50,592 bases of DNA from an uncultured Acetatifactor sp. (GCF_910585425.1 NZ_CAJUCP010000042.1:1-50592), one strand, 5' to 3'. Shown: positions 33,616 through 42,698, counted from the stretch's first letter. Made by a program: numbers and translations. The notes: a model not told the origin generated them from the letters alone.

Positions 33616-34523
33616 TCTTTCTCCAAAAACATTTTCACCGGCCTGTACCATTCTCTGTCCGGCTCATAGGCGTAAATGCCCGCGAAGCTCCCGTCAGGCC
33701 TGTACATCCGGACCCAACTGCCCCCGGCGTGCACTTCCCCCTCCGCGGTCTGCCCGGGCGCGACCGCGTTGCCATTGTCCAGCAGCCTTAAACCGCTCTC
33801 CCTCACATGGAGCGCGGGGCAGTCCGTGAACACGCTGTCCACAGGGCGCAGAGCCTGACTCAGGCCCGGTCCCCCCTGGTCCTTCCACTGCTGCAGTCTG
33901 CCCAAAGTGCAGGCATCTTCTATGGAGAACTGCCCCACTCTGGTGCGCCGTAAGCTCTGCATGGCGCCGCCGCACCCAAGCCGCTCTCCCATATCCGCGC
34001 AGAGCGTCCTGATATAAGTCCCTTTGGAGCAGACCACCCGCATCCGGACCACCGGGAGGCTGCATTCCAGTATCTCCAGTTCATGTATCTGTACCGGCCG
34101 GGCCTTCCGCTCCACTTCTTTTCCGGCTCTGGCCAGCTCGTACAGCTTCTTTCCGTCCACCTTCAGCGCGGAATACATGGGCGGCACCTGCATGTACAGG
34201 CCCAGGAAGGAATCCGCCGCGCCCCTGACCCGGCCCTCGTCCACCTCCACAGGGCGGCGGGCCAGTATCTGCCCGGTCACGTCCTGGGTGTCCGTCTCCA
34301 CGCCCAGCAGCAGCTCCGCCACGTATTCCTTGTCCCTGTCCGCCAGCATGTCGCACAGCTTCGTGGCGCTTCCCAGGCAGACGGGCAGCACCCCTGTGGC
34401 CATGGGGTCCAATGTCCCCGTGTGGCCTATCTTCCGCTGCCCGCAGATGCCCCGCATCTTCGCCACCACATCATGGGAGGTGAAGCCTGGCTCCTTGTCA
34501 ATGACTATTATCCCGTTCATCAT
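33612..34523 (-). CDS. truB: tRNA pseudouridine-55 synthase
   Basis: A 303-residue TruB. The catalytic motif GHTGTLDPMATGVLPVC (about 33-49) contains the nucleophilic Asp; KGTYIRTLCADMGERLG (about 171-187) is the second conserved block. It makes pseudouridine at position 55 in the tRNA T-loop. The start overlaps the end of nrnA by 26 bp, with GGAAG/GGAG sites just before ATG 34523/34520. The C-terminal part carries a PUA-like extension. Confidence 0.96.
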   Translation of the reverse strand: MMNGIIVIDKEPGFTSHDVVAKMRGICGQRKIGHTGTLDPMATGVLPVCLGSATKLCDMLADRDKEYVAELLLGVETDTQDVTGQILARRPVEVDEGRVRGAADSFLGLYMQVPPMYSALKVDGKKLYELARAGKEVERKARPVQIHELEILECSLPVVRMRVVCSKGTYIRTLCADMGERLGCGGAMQSLRRTRVGQFSIEDACTLGRLQQWKDQGGPGLSQALRPVDSVFTDCPALHVRESGLRLLDNGNAVAPGQTAEGEVHAGGSWVRMYRPDGSFAGIYAYEPDREWYRPVKMFLEKE

Positions 34524-35487
34524 GCTCCGCTTCCCACTTCTTCAACGCTTTTTCGATATGTAGGGAGAGATTGTTCACACAGTCGTGGAAAGTGCCCGTC
34601 ATGTTGCAGCCCGCGGCTTTGGTGTGCCCTCCACCGCCGAAGTACGCCGCCACCTCCGCCACGTCCACCTTCTCGCTGGAGCGCATGCTCACCTTGTACT
34701 CCATGGTGCCCGTCTCGTACATGAAGATGGCGCAGTCTATGCCCTCGATATTGCGCAGCTGGTTCACGATGCCGTCCAGGTCTTTCGGCCCTACATTGTA
34801 GAACTCCATGGTCTTCTTATCGATGGCGCTCACGATGCAGCTCCCGCCCAGGAACCGGATGCTCTCCATCAGGGCCCTGCCCATGACCTGGGCCTGGATA
34901 TAGGTCTTCTGGTAAAAGGTCTCCAGTATCAGGTTCGGGAAGTCAAAGCCGAACGCAATCAGCTTCGCCCCCTTCTCCAGGGTCTCCGGCGAGGTGTTGG
35001 AATACTGGAACACTCCCGTGTCATGGATGATGCCCACATACAGGGCCATTGCCATATCCTTGTCCAGCTGTCCCTCATCCATCAAATCGAAGATCAGCTC
35101 ACAGGTGGATCCCGTCTCCGGCCTGATCACATTGATCTGTCCGCCGCCGGGGTTGCTGACATGGTGGTCTATATTGATCGTCTTCCCCGCTGCCCTGAAA
35201 TATTTCTCCGCGCCCCCCAGCCTGTCCGTGGAGGTGTCCAGCACAAAAAACACGTCAAAGGCAGGTTCCTCAGGGAAATCGGAGTCGATTTCCCCAAAGC
35301 CCTTAATGTCCTTAAAAATATCCGCAGGCTTTTCCAGAAACACTTTGGTCTCCGCCGCAGGCAGGCATTTCACCAGATACTGCCACAGCCCCAGACACGC
35401 GCCCAGACAGTCCCCGTCCGGCCTTACATGCCCGGCGATGCCGATTCGTTTCGCTTCCCTGCATTCTTCCAATAAATTCAGATTCAT
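34498..35487 (-). CDS. nrnA: DHH/DHHA1 bifunctional oligoribonuclease and pAp phosphatase (NrnA)
   Basis: A 329-residue DHH phosphoesterase. Motifs are HVRPDGDCLGA (20-30), DTSTDRLGG (near 85), DHHVSN (near 107-112) and, in the DHHA1 domain, FGGGGHTKAAG (near 285-295). NrnA removes nucleotides from very short RNAs and dephosphorylates 3',5'-pAp. ATG 35487 follows GAGGG. It stands between rbfA (32 bp) and truB (overlap) in the normal Firmicute order. Confidence 0.94.
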   Translation of the reverse strand: MNLNLLEECREAKRIGIAGHVRPDGDCLGACLGLWQYLVKCLPAAETKVFLEKPADIFKDIKGFGEIDSDFPEEPAFDVFFVLDTSTDRLGGAEKYFRAAGKTINIDHHVSNPGGGQINVIRPETGSTCELIFDLMDEGQLDKDMAMALYVGIIHDTGVFQYSNTSPETLEKGAKLIAFGFDFPNLILETFYQKTYIQAQVMGRALMESIRFLGGSCIVSAIDKKTMEFYNVGPKDLDGIVNQLRNIEGIDCAIFMYETGTMEYKVSMRSSEKVDVAEVAAYFGGGGHTKAAGCNMTGTFHDCVNNLSLHIEKALKKWEAEHDERDNSH

Positions 35488-35519
35488 CTGCCCTCATTCC
35501 TTTTCATCCGGGCCCTGGC

Positions 35520-35942
35520 CTAAAGCTCCAGATCCTCCTCAGGCTCTTCCCCGTCCGCATCCTCCGCGCGGGTCTTCGCATTCTCATCATCCTGTGCGAT
35601 GACCTCGTCGATTCTGCGCGACATGTTGACCCCATACTCGATTGACTGATCCATGATAAAGGTAATCTCCGGCGTGTTGCGCAGGTTGATCTCCCGGGCC
35701 AGCCTGTTCCGCATGAACCCCACCGCGCTCCGCAGTCCCTCCAGGGTAGACTTCCTTACCTCCTCATCCCCAAGCACGCTGATCCATGCCTTGCAGCTCT
35801 TCAAATCCGGAGCCACCTCCACGGACACCACGCTTGTCCACGGGCTGATCCGGGGATCCTTGATCTCCCCCCGGATCGCCTCCGCCAGCACCCGCTGCAC
35901 TTCCCCGTTGATACGGGTATTCTTTACACTGTTTTTTCTCAT
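35520..35942 (-). CDS. rbfA: Ribosome-binding factor A
   Basis: A 140-residue RbfA with a KH-type fold: INGEVQRVLAEAIRGEIKDP (about 11-30), SVVSVEVAPDLKSCKAWISV (about 38-57) and LRNTPEITFIMDQSIEYG (about 92-109). It helps mature the 30S subunit. The C-terminal about 25 residues (DDENAKTRAEDADGEEPEED) form an acidic tail beyond the conserved core. It follows infB after 106 bp that contain a strong hairpin (36002-36036) without a U tract. Confidence 0.95.
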   Translation of the reverse strand: MRKNSVKNTRINGEVQRVLAEAIRGEIKDPRISPWTSVVSVEVAPDLKSCKAWISVLGDEEVRKSTLEGLRSAVGFMRNRLAREINLRNTPEITFIMDQSIEYGVNMSRRIDEVIAQDDENAKTRAEDADGEEPEEDLEL

Positions 35943-36001
35943 TCAAACAACCCTTCTGAATCCCGGACAGATGCCCCCGGCACCTGCCCCGCTGCCGTCA
36001 G

Positions 36002-36036
36002 CCCGTCAAGGCAGGGTAGCTTCCTGCCCAAACGGG
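36002..36036 (-). other. infB-rbfA intergenic hairpin
   Basis: Nested stems CCCGT/ACGGG and GGCAGG/CCTGCC span 36002-36036 with loop AAGCTAC-like bases. No U tract follows, so RNA processing or partial termination is more likely than full termination. Confidence 0.45.
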
Positions 36037-36048
36037 TCCTTCAGCATG

Positions 36049-39000
36049 CTATCTCGGCACTTCCACCATGATATATGCCTCTACCATATCCAGCTCCTGA
36101 ATCTGGTCGAAGCCCTCGAACACAAGTCCGCACTCGAAGCCTTCCTTCACTTCCTTCACATCGTCCTTGAAGCGCTTCAGCGAAGCCAGCGCGCCCTCGT
36201 AGATCTGGGTGCCCTCTCTGCTGATGCGGATCTTGCAGCCTCTCTGGAAGATACCGTCCATCACATAGGAACCGGCGATATTTCCCACCTGGGAAGCCTT
36301 GAAGATCTGCCTGATCTCCGCGTGGCCGATGACCTTCTCCTCGAAGACGGGATCCAGCATGCCCTTCATGGCGGCCTCCACGTCCTCGATTGCCTTGTAG
36401 ATGACCTTGTACAGCCTTACGTCCACGCCTTCACGCTCCGCCGTATTTTTGGCAGTGCTGTCCGGCCTTACGTTGAAGCCGATGATGATGGCGTTGGAGG
36501 CGCTGGCCAGGGTCACGTCGGACTCGTTGATCGCGCCTACGCCGCCGTGGATGCATTTGACCACGACTTCATCGTTGGACAGCTTCAGCAGGGACTGGCG
36601 CACAGCCTCCACGCTGCCCTGCACGTCCGCCTTCACGATCAGGTTCAGTTCCTTCAGATTGCCCTCCTTAATCTGGGAGAACAGATCGTCCAGGGACATC
36701 TTCGTCCTGGTCTCCTCCAGCTTCTTCTCCTTGTTCTGGGCCAGGTAGGTCTCCGCGTAGGACTTGGCCGTCTTGTCGTTCTCATGGGCCAGGAACACCT
36801 CGCCCGCGCTGGGCACGTCTGACAGTCCCAGAATCTCCACGGGCATGGAAGGCGTAGCCTCCTTCACCCTTCTGCCCTTGTCATCGATCATGGCCCTGAC
36901 CTTGCCGTAGCAGGCACCTGCGGAGATGAAGTCTCCCACCCGCAGAGTACCCTTCTGCACCAGCACCGTAGCCACAGGGCCGCGTCCCTTGTCCAGCTCG
37001 GCCTCGATGACCAGACCTCTGGCGCGCCTCTCCGGATTGGCCTTCAGCTCCAGGATATCGGCTGTCAGCAGGATCGTCTCCAGCAGATTGTCGATGCCGT
37101 CGCCTGTCTTCGCAGAAACGGGGACGAATTCCGTATTGCCGCCCCAGTCAGTTGCGACTAATTCATATTCCGTCAGCTCCTGCTTCACCCGCTCGATGTT
37201 GGCCGAGGGCTTGTCGATCTTGTTCACGGCCACCACGATCTCGATGCCTGCCGCTTTGGCATGGCTGATGGCTTCCACGGTCTGGGGCATCACGCCGTCG
37301 TCCGCCGCCACCACCAGGATCGCGATGTCCGTGGCGTTGGCGCCGCGCATACGCATGGCGGTGAACGCCTCATGTCCGGGCGTATCCAGGAACGTGATCT
37401 TGCGCCCGTCCACATCTACAGTATACGCACCGATGTGCTGTGTGATACCTCCGGCCTCCTTTTCGATGACATGGGTCTTGCGGATGGTATCCAGGAGCGA
37501 TGTCTTGCCGTGGTCTACATGGCCCATGACGCAGATGACGGGCGGCCTCTCCTTCATGGAAGCCTCATCCTCCTCGTCCTCCTTCAGAAGCTCCTCGATG
37601 ACGTCTACCTTCACCTCACGCTCGCAGAGGATATCGTACTCCATGGCGATATTCTCCGCGTCCTCGTAGGAAATCTCCTGGTTCACCGTAACGATTCTGC
37701 CCTCCAGGAACAGCTTCTTCACGATTGCGGCGGGCTGTACCTTCATCTTCTCCGCAAATTCCTTGATGGTTATGCTCTCCGGCAGGATAATCACCTTGAT
37801 GGCTTCCTCTGCCGCTTCCTCTTTCTTCTTCTCGGGCCGGATGAATCTGCCGGGCTTGTTCCTTACTGCCTCGTCCTCTTCATAGATATGGTCCTTCTTG
37901 GAGCGCTTGCCCTTCTCCTGGCTGTTGGCGCGCCTCTTTTCTTCCTCGCGCTTCTTCTCCATATCCTTGCCCGGAGCTTCTCCTCCAAAGCTCTTAGGTT
38001 TATTATCTCTGAATCCAGCTCCCTGTCCCGAACCGCCTCTTCCGTCGCGCGGGCTACCGTTAAAGCCACGGTTGCCCCCCGGACCAGCGCCCGGACCGCG
38101 GCGATCGCCCATGCCACCGCCAGCACCCGGCCGGCCGCCTCTCTGAAAGCTGTTCTGCCTGTCTCCCTGTGGTCTGCCATTCTGGCCGCTGCCTCCTCTT
38201 GACTGGAACTGTCCGCGCTCACCCTGGGATCTGCCGCCCTGGCCGCCGCTTCTGCCGCCCTGGCCATCTCTGTAGCCCCGGTTGTCACGGCCGCGGTTGT
38301 CCTGGGACTGGCCGTCCTGGCTGCGGCTGCCCTGGAAACGGCCGTCCCTTGCGGGCCTATCCTGTCCGTTTCCGCCATTCTGGTATCTGCCGCCCTGGCC
38401 GCGCTCTCCCTGGAACCTGTCGCCCTGAGGCCTGCCGCCCTGGCCGCGTTCCGGCCGTCTGTCGCCCTGGCCGCGCTCGGTCTGGGGCCTGTCGCCCTGA
38501 GAGCGCTGGGTCTGGATCCGCTCTGCCTGGGGACGCTCCTCCTGGCGCCTCTCGGTCTGCTGGGGCCTGTCGCCCGGCACCCTGTCGCTCTGAGGGCGCT
38601 CGTTCAACACGGCTTCGCTCTGGGGGCGCTCGTCTACAGGCTTCTGTACCGGCACCTTCTGCTCCGCTGTCTCGCGCACCGGAGGCACCTGGGGCTTACG
38701 GTTCTCCGTCTGCTCCGGGCGCGGCTTGGGCTGGGGCGGCTTCGGCGGCACCATCTGTACGGAGGGCGTAGGCGACGGCGGCGTCAGCGGCTTGATCGGG
38801 CGCACCGGTGCCTGAGCCTTGGTCCTGCGGTCATTGCCGCGGCCGCCCTGGTTCCTCCCCTGGCCGCCCTGGCTGTTCTGGCCGCCCTGGCGTCTGGCGT
38901 TTCCGCCTCCCTGTCCCTGCTGGGCAGGGCGCTGGCCCTGCATCCTCGAATTCTGCGGGTTGTTCACGACGATGATCGTCTTCTTCTTTTTCGGTGCACC

Positions 39001-39315
39001 GTTTGCCTGTGCATCCGCTGCCTTTGCAGGCTTCGCTTTCTCCTTCTCAGGAGATTTGGCTGTCTCTTCTTTTACCATTTCTGCCGTCTCTTTTTTCACC
39101 ATTTCTTCCTTCGCTGTTTCCTTTTTTTTAGGCGCCTCTCCCGGCGCGCTCTTTACTCCCTTTCCAAACGCACCGCGCACCAGCCGTATGGCATCTTCGT
39201 CAATAGAGCTCTGCGCGGCTTTCGCTTCGATTCCCTTCCCCTGCAAAAAACCTATAATGTCCTTGCTCTGCACCTCTAGCTCCTTTGCAAGTTCATGTAC
39301 CTTTATTTTCGCCAT
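36049..39315 (-). CDS. infB: Translation initiation factor IF-2
   Basis: A 1088-residue IF-2. N-terminal IF2-N helix (MAKIKVHELAKELEVQSKDI) is followed by a charged Lys/Glu region, then about 330 residues of Gly/Arg/Gln/Asp-rich low-complexity linker (about 120-450). A second IF2-N block (ITIKEFAEKMKVQPAAIVKK) precedes the GTPase domain with GHVDHGKTSL (G1), DTPGHEAFT (G3), NKID (G4) and SAKTGDG (G5), and the C-domains follow. It brings fMet-tRNA to the 30S subunit. ATG 39315 with GGAGGG upstream is the start; longer readings overlap ylxQ further. The linker is longer than in Bacillus (total about 716 residues) but typical for this family of Clostridia. Confidence 0.96.
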   Translation of the reverse strand: MAKIKVHELAKELEVQSKDIIGFLQGKGIEAKAAQSSIDEDAIRLVRGAFGKGVKSAPGEAPKKKETAKEEMVKKETAEMVKEETAKSPEKEKAKPAKAADAQANGAPKKKKTIIVVNNPQNSRMQGQRPAQQGQGGGNARRQGGQNSQGGQGRNQGGRGNDRRTKAQAPVRPIKPLTPPSPTPSVQMVPPKPPQPKPRPEQTENRKPQVPPVRETAEQKVPVQKPVDERPQSEAVLNERPQSDRVPGDRPQQTERRQEERPQAERIQTQRSQGDRPQTERGQGDRRPERGQGGRPQGDRFQGERGQGGRYQNGGNGQDRPARDGRFQGSRSQDGQSQDNRGRDNRGYRDGQGGRSGGQGGRSQGERGQFQSRGGSGQNGRPQGDRQNSFQRGGRPGAGGGMGDRRGPGAGPGGNRGFNGSPRDGRGGSGQGAGFRDNKPKSFGGEAPGKDMEKKREEEKRRANSQEKGKRSKKDHIYEEDEAVRNKPGRFIRPEKKKEEAAEEAIKVIILPESITIKEFAEKMKVQPAAIVKKLFLEGRIVTVNQEISYEDAENIAMEYDILCEREVKVDVIEELLKEDEEDEASMKERPPVICVMGHVDHGKTSLLDTIRKTHVIEKEAGGITQHIGAYTVDVDGRKITFLDTPGHEAFTAMRMRGANATDIAILVVAADDGVMPQTVEAISHAKAAGIEIVVAVNKIDKPSANIERVKQELTEYELVATDWGGNTEFVPVSAKTGDGIDNLLETILLTADILELKANPERRARGLVIEAELDKGRGPVATVLVQKGTLRVGDFISAGACYGKVRAMIDDKGRRVKEATPSMPVEILGLSDVPSAGEVFLAHENDKTAKSYAETYLAQNKEKKLEETRTKMSLDDLFSQIKEGNLKELNLIVKADVQGSVEAVRQSLLKLSNDEVVVKCIHGGVGAINESDVTLASASNAIIIGFNVRPDSTAKNTAEREGVDVRLYKVIYKAIEDVEAAMKGMLDPVFEEKVIGHAEIRQIFKASQVGNIAGSYVMDGIFQRGCKIRISREGTQIYEGALASLKRFKDDVKEVKEGFECGLVFEGFDQIQELDMVEAYIMVEVPR

Positions 39316-39655
39316 GCTTCCCTCCATTTCCGCCTCCATCGGCCGTTTGTCTTTCTTTCAGTTGTCTGCTTATCACATCCGCTAATCCCGCATCGCACAC
39401 GCCCAGCGACGACCGGAAGTCCTTCCCGATAGCCCTTCCCAGCTCTTCCTTCGTCCCGTAGAGCTCCACCGGGACGCCGTAATAAGAGCACTTGTCGGTA
39501 AACAGCTTCCTGGTATTGCCCGACGCATCCTCCGCAACGATCACCAGCATAGCGGAGCCATTCCTGATTGCATCCAGTGTCTGAAATTCACCGCTGACCA
39601 GATTGCGTCCTTTCATGGCGATTCCCAAAAGCGATAATATCCTATTCTGCTTCAA
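39293..39655 (-). CDS. L7Ae-family RNA-binding protein (YlxQ type)
   Basis: About 120 residues of the L7Ae/L30e family: LLGIAMKGRNLVSGEFQTLDA (near 8-28, quoted in part), AMLVIVAEDASGNTRKLF and CSYYGVPVELYGTKEELGRA. Such YlxQ-like proteins bind kink-turn RNA. No ATG is available: TTG at 39655 has GGGGGAG about ten bases upstream, and TTG at 39664 is too close to it, so 39655 is favoured. The start lies inside rnpM and the end overlaps infB, consistent with tight coupling in the nusA-infB operon. Confidence 0.88.
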   Translation of the reverse strand: MKQNRILSLLGIAMKGRNLVSGEFQTLDAIRNGSAMLVIVAEDASGNTRKLFTDKCSYYGVPVELYGTKEELGRAIGKDFRSSLGVCDAGLADVISRQLKERQTADGGGNGGKHGENKGT

Positions 39656-39914
39656 GCTTTTCAAACTCCCCCTCTAAAGTATCGTATACTTCCTTTGGAA
39701 TACTCATCTTGAAGGAGCGCTCCAGGCCCTTGTTCTTCCTGGCCATAAGCAGGCATTCCCTGCTCTTACAAACATATGCGCCTCTTCCGTTCTTCTTGCC
39801 TGTTATGTCCAGACATATGTCATTTTCTGCCGTCTTCAGGACTCTCATCATGTCCCGCTTTCCCTTCATCTCACCGCAGCCGACACACTGTCTCAAAGGA
39901 ACCTTTTTTGCCAT
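39642..39914 (-). CDS. rnpM: YlxR/RnpM, DUF448 RNA-binding protein
   Basis: A 90-residue DUF448 protein. It has PLRQCVGCGEMKGKRDMMRV (6-25) and the hallmark GRGAYVCKSREC (about 43-54), with four Cys in two pairs. YlxR has been described as an RNase P modulator and was renamed RnpM in Bacillus. ATG 39914 lies eight bases after the nusA stop. It overlaps ylxQ by 14 bp. Confidence 0.93.
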   Translation of the reverse strand: MAKKVPLRQCVGCGEMKGKRDMMRVLKTAENDICLDITGKKNGRGAYVCKSRECLLMARKNKGLERSFKMSIPKEVYDTLEGEFEKLEAE

Positions 39915-39922
39915 ATAGTCTC

Positions 39923-41242
39923 TTACTCCTCATACCCCTCCTCATCGTCCTGAGGGGCTTCCTCGTCCAGGGGGGCTTCATACTCCTCCTGGCCCTCATC
40001 CATGCCTGATTCGCCGTAGTCATCGGGCTCCTTGTAGTCCTGCTCCACGTAGCCCTCATAGCTTTCCGTTTCCGTCAGGCCGTCATCCCCGCTGTACTCT
40101 CCGTATCCGTCGGCCCCGCCGTCCTCGTACTCCTCATACTCCTCCTCGTACTCTCCATAGTCCTCCTCCAGATAATCCTCGTACCTGAATCCCGGAGCGT
40201 CCTTGGCCTGGGTCTCGGACTTGATGTCTATCTTGTAGCCGGTGAGCCTTGCGGCCAGCCTTGCGTTCTGGCCCTCCTTGCCGATCGCCAGGGACAACTG
40301 GTAGTCCGGCACCACCACCTTGGCCGTCTTCTCGTCGGGATCCGCGAACACCGCCACGATCTTCGCGGGGGACAGGGCGTTCTGGATCAGGTTGCCCGGG
40401 TTGTCGTCCCAGTTCACGATGTCTATCTTCTCGCCCCTCAGCTCATCCACGATGGCATTCACCCTGGCGCCGTTCATGCCCACGCAGGCTCCCACCGGGT
40501 CCACGTTCGGGTTATGGCTCCACACGGCGATCTTGGTACGGCTCCCGGCCTCTCTGGCGATGCTCTTGATCTCCACGGTGCCGTCCTTAATCTCCGTGAC
40601 CTCGGATTCGAACAGGCGCTTCACCAGCTCCGGATGGGTGCGGCTCACATTGATGCGGGGGCCTTTTGGGGTGTTCTTCACCTCCAGGATGTACACCTTG
40701 ATGCGCTCCGTGGGCCGGAAGAACTCCCCCTTCACCTGCTCGGATTCGCTCAGCATGGCGTCCGCCTTGCCCAGGTTGATGCTGATGTTCTTCCCCAGAT
40801 GCCGCTGGACCACGCCGGTGACCACATCCTTCTCTTTCTCGTAATATTGGTTATAGATGACGCTTCTCTCTTCCTCCCGGATTTTCTGCAGGATGACGTT
40901 CTTGGCGTTCTGGGTGGCGATACGGCCGAATTCCTTGGACTTGATCTCCACATGTATCATATCGCCCACCCTGGCCATGGAGGAAATCTCTCTTGCATCT
41001 TCCAGGGAAATCTGCAGGACCGGATCCTCCACGTCCTCGGCGGCAGGCATGACTTCCTTCTCCGCGTATACCAGAAAATCGCAGGTCTCCCTGTCTATCT
41101 CCACACGCACGTTGTCCGCCTTGCCGAAGTGGTTCTTGCAGGCAGTCAGCAGCGAGTTCTCTATGGCCTCGAACAGGGTCTCCTTGCTGATTTCCTTCTC
41201 CCTCTCTAAAATGTCAAGCGCCTCCATCAATTCCTTGTTCAT
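39923..41242 (-). CDS. nusA: Transcription termination/antitermination factor NusA with acidic tail
   Basis: A 439-residue NusA. The N-terminal RNA-polymerase-binding domain is followed by S1 (about 135-200) and two KH domains with PVGACVGMNGARVNAIVDEL (near 250-269) and AIGKEGQNARLAARLTGYKI (near 318-337). The last about 95 residues are an Asp/Glu/Tyr/Gly-rich tail (YLEEDYGEYEEEYEEYEDGG and on), unlike the shorter Bacillus protein and not the AR repeats of proteobacteria. ATG 41242 has GGAGG five bases upstream; upstream ATGs are too close to it. Second gene of the rimP operon. Confidence 0.96.
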   Translation of the reverse strand: MNKELMEALDILEREKEISKETLFEAIENSLLTACKNHFGKADNVRVEIDRETCDFLVYAEKEVMPAAEDVEDPVLQISLEDAREISSMARVGDMIHVEIKSKEFGRIATQNAKNVILQKIREEERSVIYNQYYEKEKDVVTGVVQRHLGKNISINLGKADAMLSESEQVKGEFFRPTERIKVYILEVKNTPKGPRINVSRTHPELVKRLFESEVTEIKDGTVEIKSIAREAGSRTKIAVWSHNPNVDPVGACVGMNGARVNAIVDELRGEKIDIVNWDDNPGNLIQNALSPAKIVAVFADPDEKTAKVVVPDYQLSLAIGKEGQNARLAARLTGYKIDIKSETQAKDAPGFRYEDYLEEDYGEYEEEYEEYEDGGADGYGEYSGDDGLTETESYEGYVEQDYKEPDDYGESGMDEGQEEYEAPLDEEAPQDDEEGYEE

Positions 41243-41322
41243 CATTTCCTCCATTCCGGCTGTTTGCCAATCCCTTTATCTCCAAATCAATAGGAAAATC
41301 CTGTAATCCGTAAAAAATCATC

Positions 41323-41787
41323 CTAAAACTCCACCGCCAGGCGGATCACCGCGATGTCCCCGCGCTGGAATGTCCTGGCCGTCTCCCCCTCCAGAATGGT
41401 GACGCTGTCCGCATCGAAGCCATCCAGCCTGCCCGAAAATTCCCTGCATTTATCAATGGGCTTGAAGAGCCTGATCTCCACGTCCTCTCCCAGGGCGGCC
41501 TGGAGGTGCTTATCCTTCTTCAGGGCCCGGCCCAGCCCCGGGCTGCTGACCTCCAGCACATAGGCGTCCGCGATGAAGTCCTCCCTGTCCAGGGCATCGG
41601 ACAGGGCGCGGCTCACGTTCTCGCAGTCCTGGATGTTCACGCCCTCGGGCTTGTCGATATAGGCGCACAGATGGTAGTCCGCGCCCTCCTTCACATATTC
41701 CACATCATAGACGGACACGCCGTTGGCCCGGGCGATGGGCTCCAGCAGCGCCTGTGTCCTGTTTTCGTAATCTTCTCTGCGTGACAT
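41323..41787 (-). CDS. rimP: Ribosome maturation factor RimP
   Basis: A 154-residue RimP with VYDVEYVKEGADYHLCAYID (about 24-43), the VLEVSSPGLGRALKK segment (about 82-96) and the C-terminal Sm-like FQRGDIAVIRLAVEF. It assists 30S assembly. ATG 41787 follows GGGGAGAG by about six bases. It is the first gene of the large nusA-infB transcript, with a promoter at 41876-41904 and a leader hairpin at 41823-41850. Confidence 0.95.
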   Translation of the reverse strand: MSRREDYENRTQALLEPIARANGVSVYDVEYVKEGADYHLCAYIDKPEGVNIQDCENVSRALSDALDREDFIADAYVLEVSSPGLGRALKKDKHLQAALGEDVEIRLFKPIDKCREFSGRLDGFDADSVTILEGETARTFQRGDIAVIRLAVEF

Positions 41788-41822
41788 TCAAAACTCTCCC
41801 CAAAAATTCTTCCTACATGCAA

Positions 41823-41850
41823 GTAAGAGTGGCTTGCGGGCCACTCTTAC
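41823..41850 (-). other. Leader hairpin upstream of rimP
   Basis: Perfect 11-bp stem GTAAGAGTGGC (41823-41833)/GCCACTCTTAC (41840-41850) with a 6-base loop, in the 5' leader of the rimP-nusA operon. No U tract follows on the minus strand. It could be a protein or RNA binding site for feedback, or a stability element. Confidence 0.7.
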
Positions 41851-41875
41851 ACTAATCATCATCATTTACAAGTCC

Positions 41876-41904
41876 AGTTTAGACCTAAATACGGAGTTTG
41901 TCAA
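41876..41904 (-). promoter_or_regulatory. Predicted sigma-A promoter of the rimP-nusA-infB operon
   Basis: On the minus strand TTGACA (41904-41899), a 17-base spacer and TAAACT (41881-41876). The promoter lies in the gap after the LiaF-like gene. Confidence 0.75.
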
Positions 41905-41930
41905 TAGCTTTCTTAAATTTTTGTAAATAT

Positions 41931-42656
41931 TTATTCCGCCTTTTCGCTCCCCGCGCACTCTTCCTCCCCCACGTACACGATTTCCAGATTGCCGAAGTTC
42001 ACTGAGCCCCCCACGTACAGCACGTCCTCGCCGTAAGGGTTGCAGTTCCCGTTCTCCTCTGCGTTGCCGAAGGCGACCCGCACGTCCGTCACCACCTTCC
42101 ACACGGCGGGGACATAGAGCACTGTATTGCCAAAGGAGGACTGCACCTCCACCTGGGCCCTGTGGCCCTCCAGCAGGGTCTCCGTGAAGTAGATCTGCAT
42201 GGAGCCGAAAGCATTCTCCGCCTCCACCCGGCTCACCACGCCGGAGAGATATTTCGTGGCATCTCCGAAGGTGTTCTTATAGAAGACGCGGCCGCCGCTC
42301 TCGCGCCCCGCCGCTCCCTCTCCCCTGCCCCATGCCGGATGGCCGCCCCATTTGGCGGATTTGGGGAACAGAAGATTCAGGCCCAGGCTGCCGAGCAGAG
42401 CAGCGCCCAGCACCGGCCAGGGCGTGATGGCCTCCAGGCCCAGCAGCTCATCGTTGACGATGATGAGGAAGGCCAGGGAGAACAGCATCTTCTCAAAGTT
42501 CCTCTTCGCGATGCCTTTGACCAGCACCGATGCCAGGAAGATGTTGCATACGATGGACCAGAAGCCGATACCTCTCAGGAAGCCCAACCTGCTCAGCAGG
42601 AGCGCCGCCGCCCCCGTCAAAAACAAAAGACCCCAAAATACGTTTTTTCTCCTCAT
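41931..42656 (-). CDS. LiaF-like membrane protein (cell-wall stress response type)
   Basis: A 241-residue protein. Four hydrophobic segments occupy the first about 105 residues (VFWGLLFLTGAAALLLSRLG, FWSIVCNIFLASVLVKGIA and two more). The C-terminal part repeats a beta-rich motif around FGD/FGS/FGN (NTFGDATKYLSGVV, NAFGSMQIYF, SSFGNTVLYVP, VAFGNAEENGN, VNFGNLEIVYVG), as in the C-domain of LiaF/VraT and related cell wall-active antibiotic response proteins. It most likely senses or modulates envelope stress. It starts 42 bp after the LytTR gene, so regulator and membrane protein are co-transcribed; no LiaRS kinase/response regulator is adjacent. Confidence 0.85.
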   Translation of the reverse strand: MRRKNVFWGLLFLTGAAALLLSRLGFLRGIGFWSIVCNIFLASVLVKGIAKRNFEKMLFSLAFLIIVNDELLGLEAITPWPVLGAALLGSLGLNLLFPKSAKWGGHPAWGRGEGAAGRESGGRVFYKNTFGDATKYLSGVVSRVEAENAFGSMQIYFTETLLEGHRAQVEVQSSFGNTVLYVPAVWKVVTDVRVAFGNAEENGNCNPYGEDVLYVGGSVNFGNLEIVYVGEEECAGSEKAE

Positions 42657-42698
42657 ATCAGTTTACCTCTTTCCCGCATCATTCCAATCGTTTCCCCG

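Noticed and set aside
39316..39339. Longer IF-2 start at 39339
   Set aside because: The ATG at 39315 has GGAGGG directly upstream and matches the normal MAKIKVHELAKEL start.
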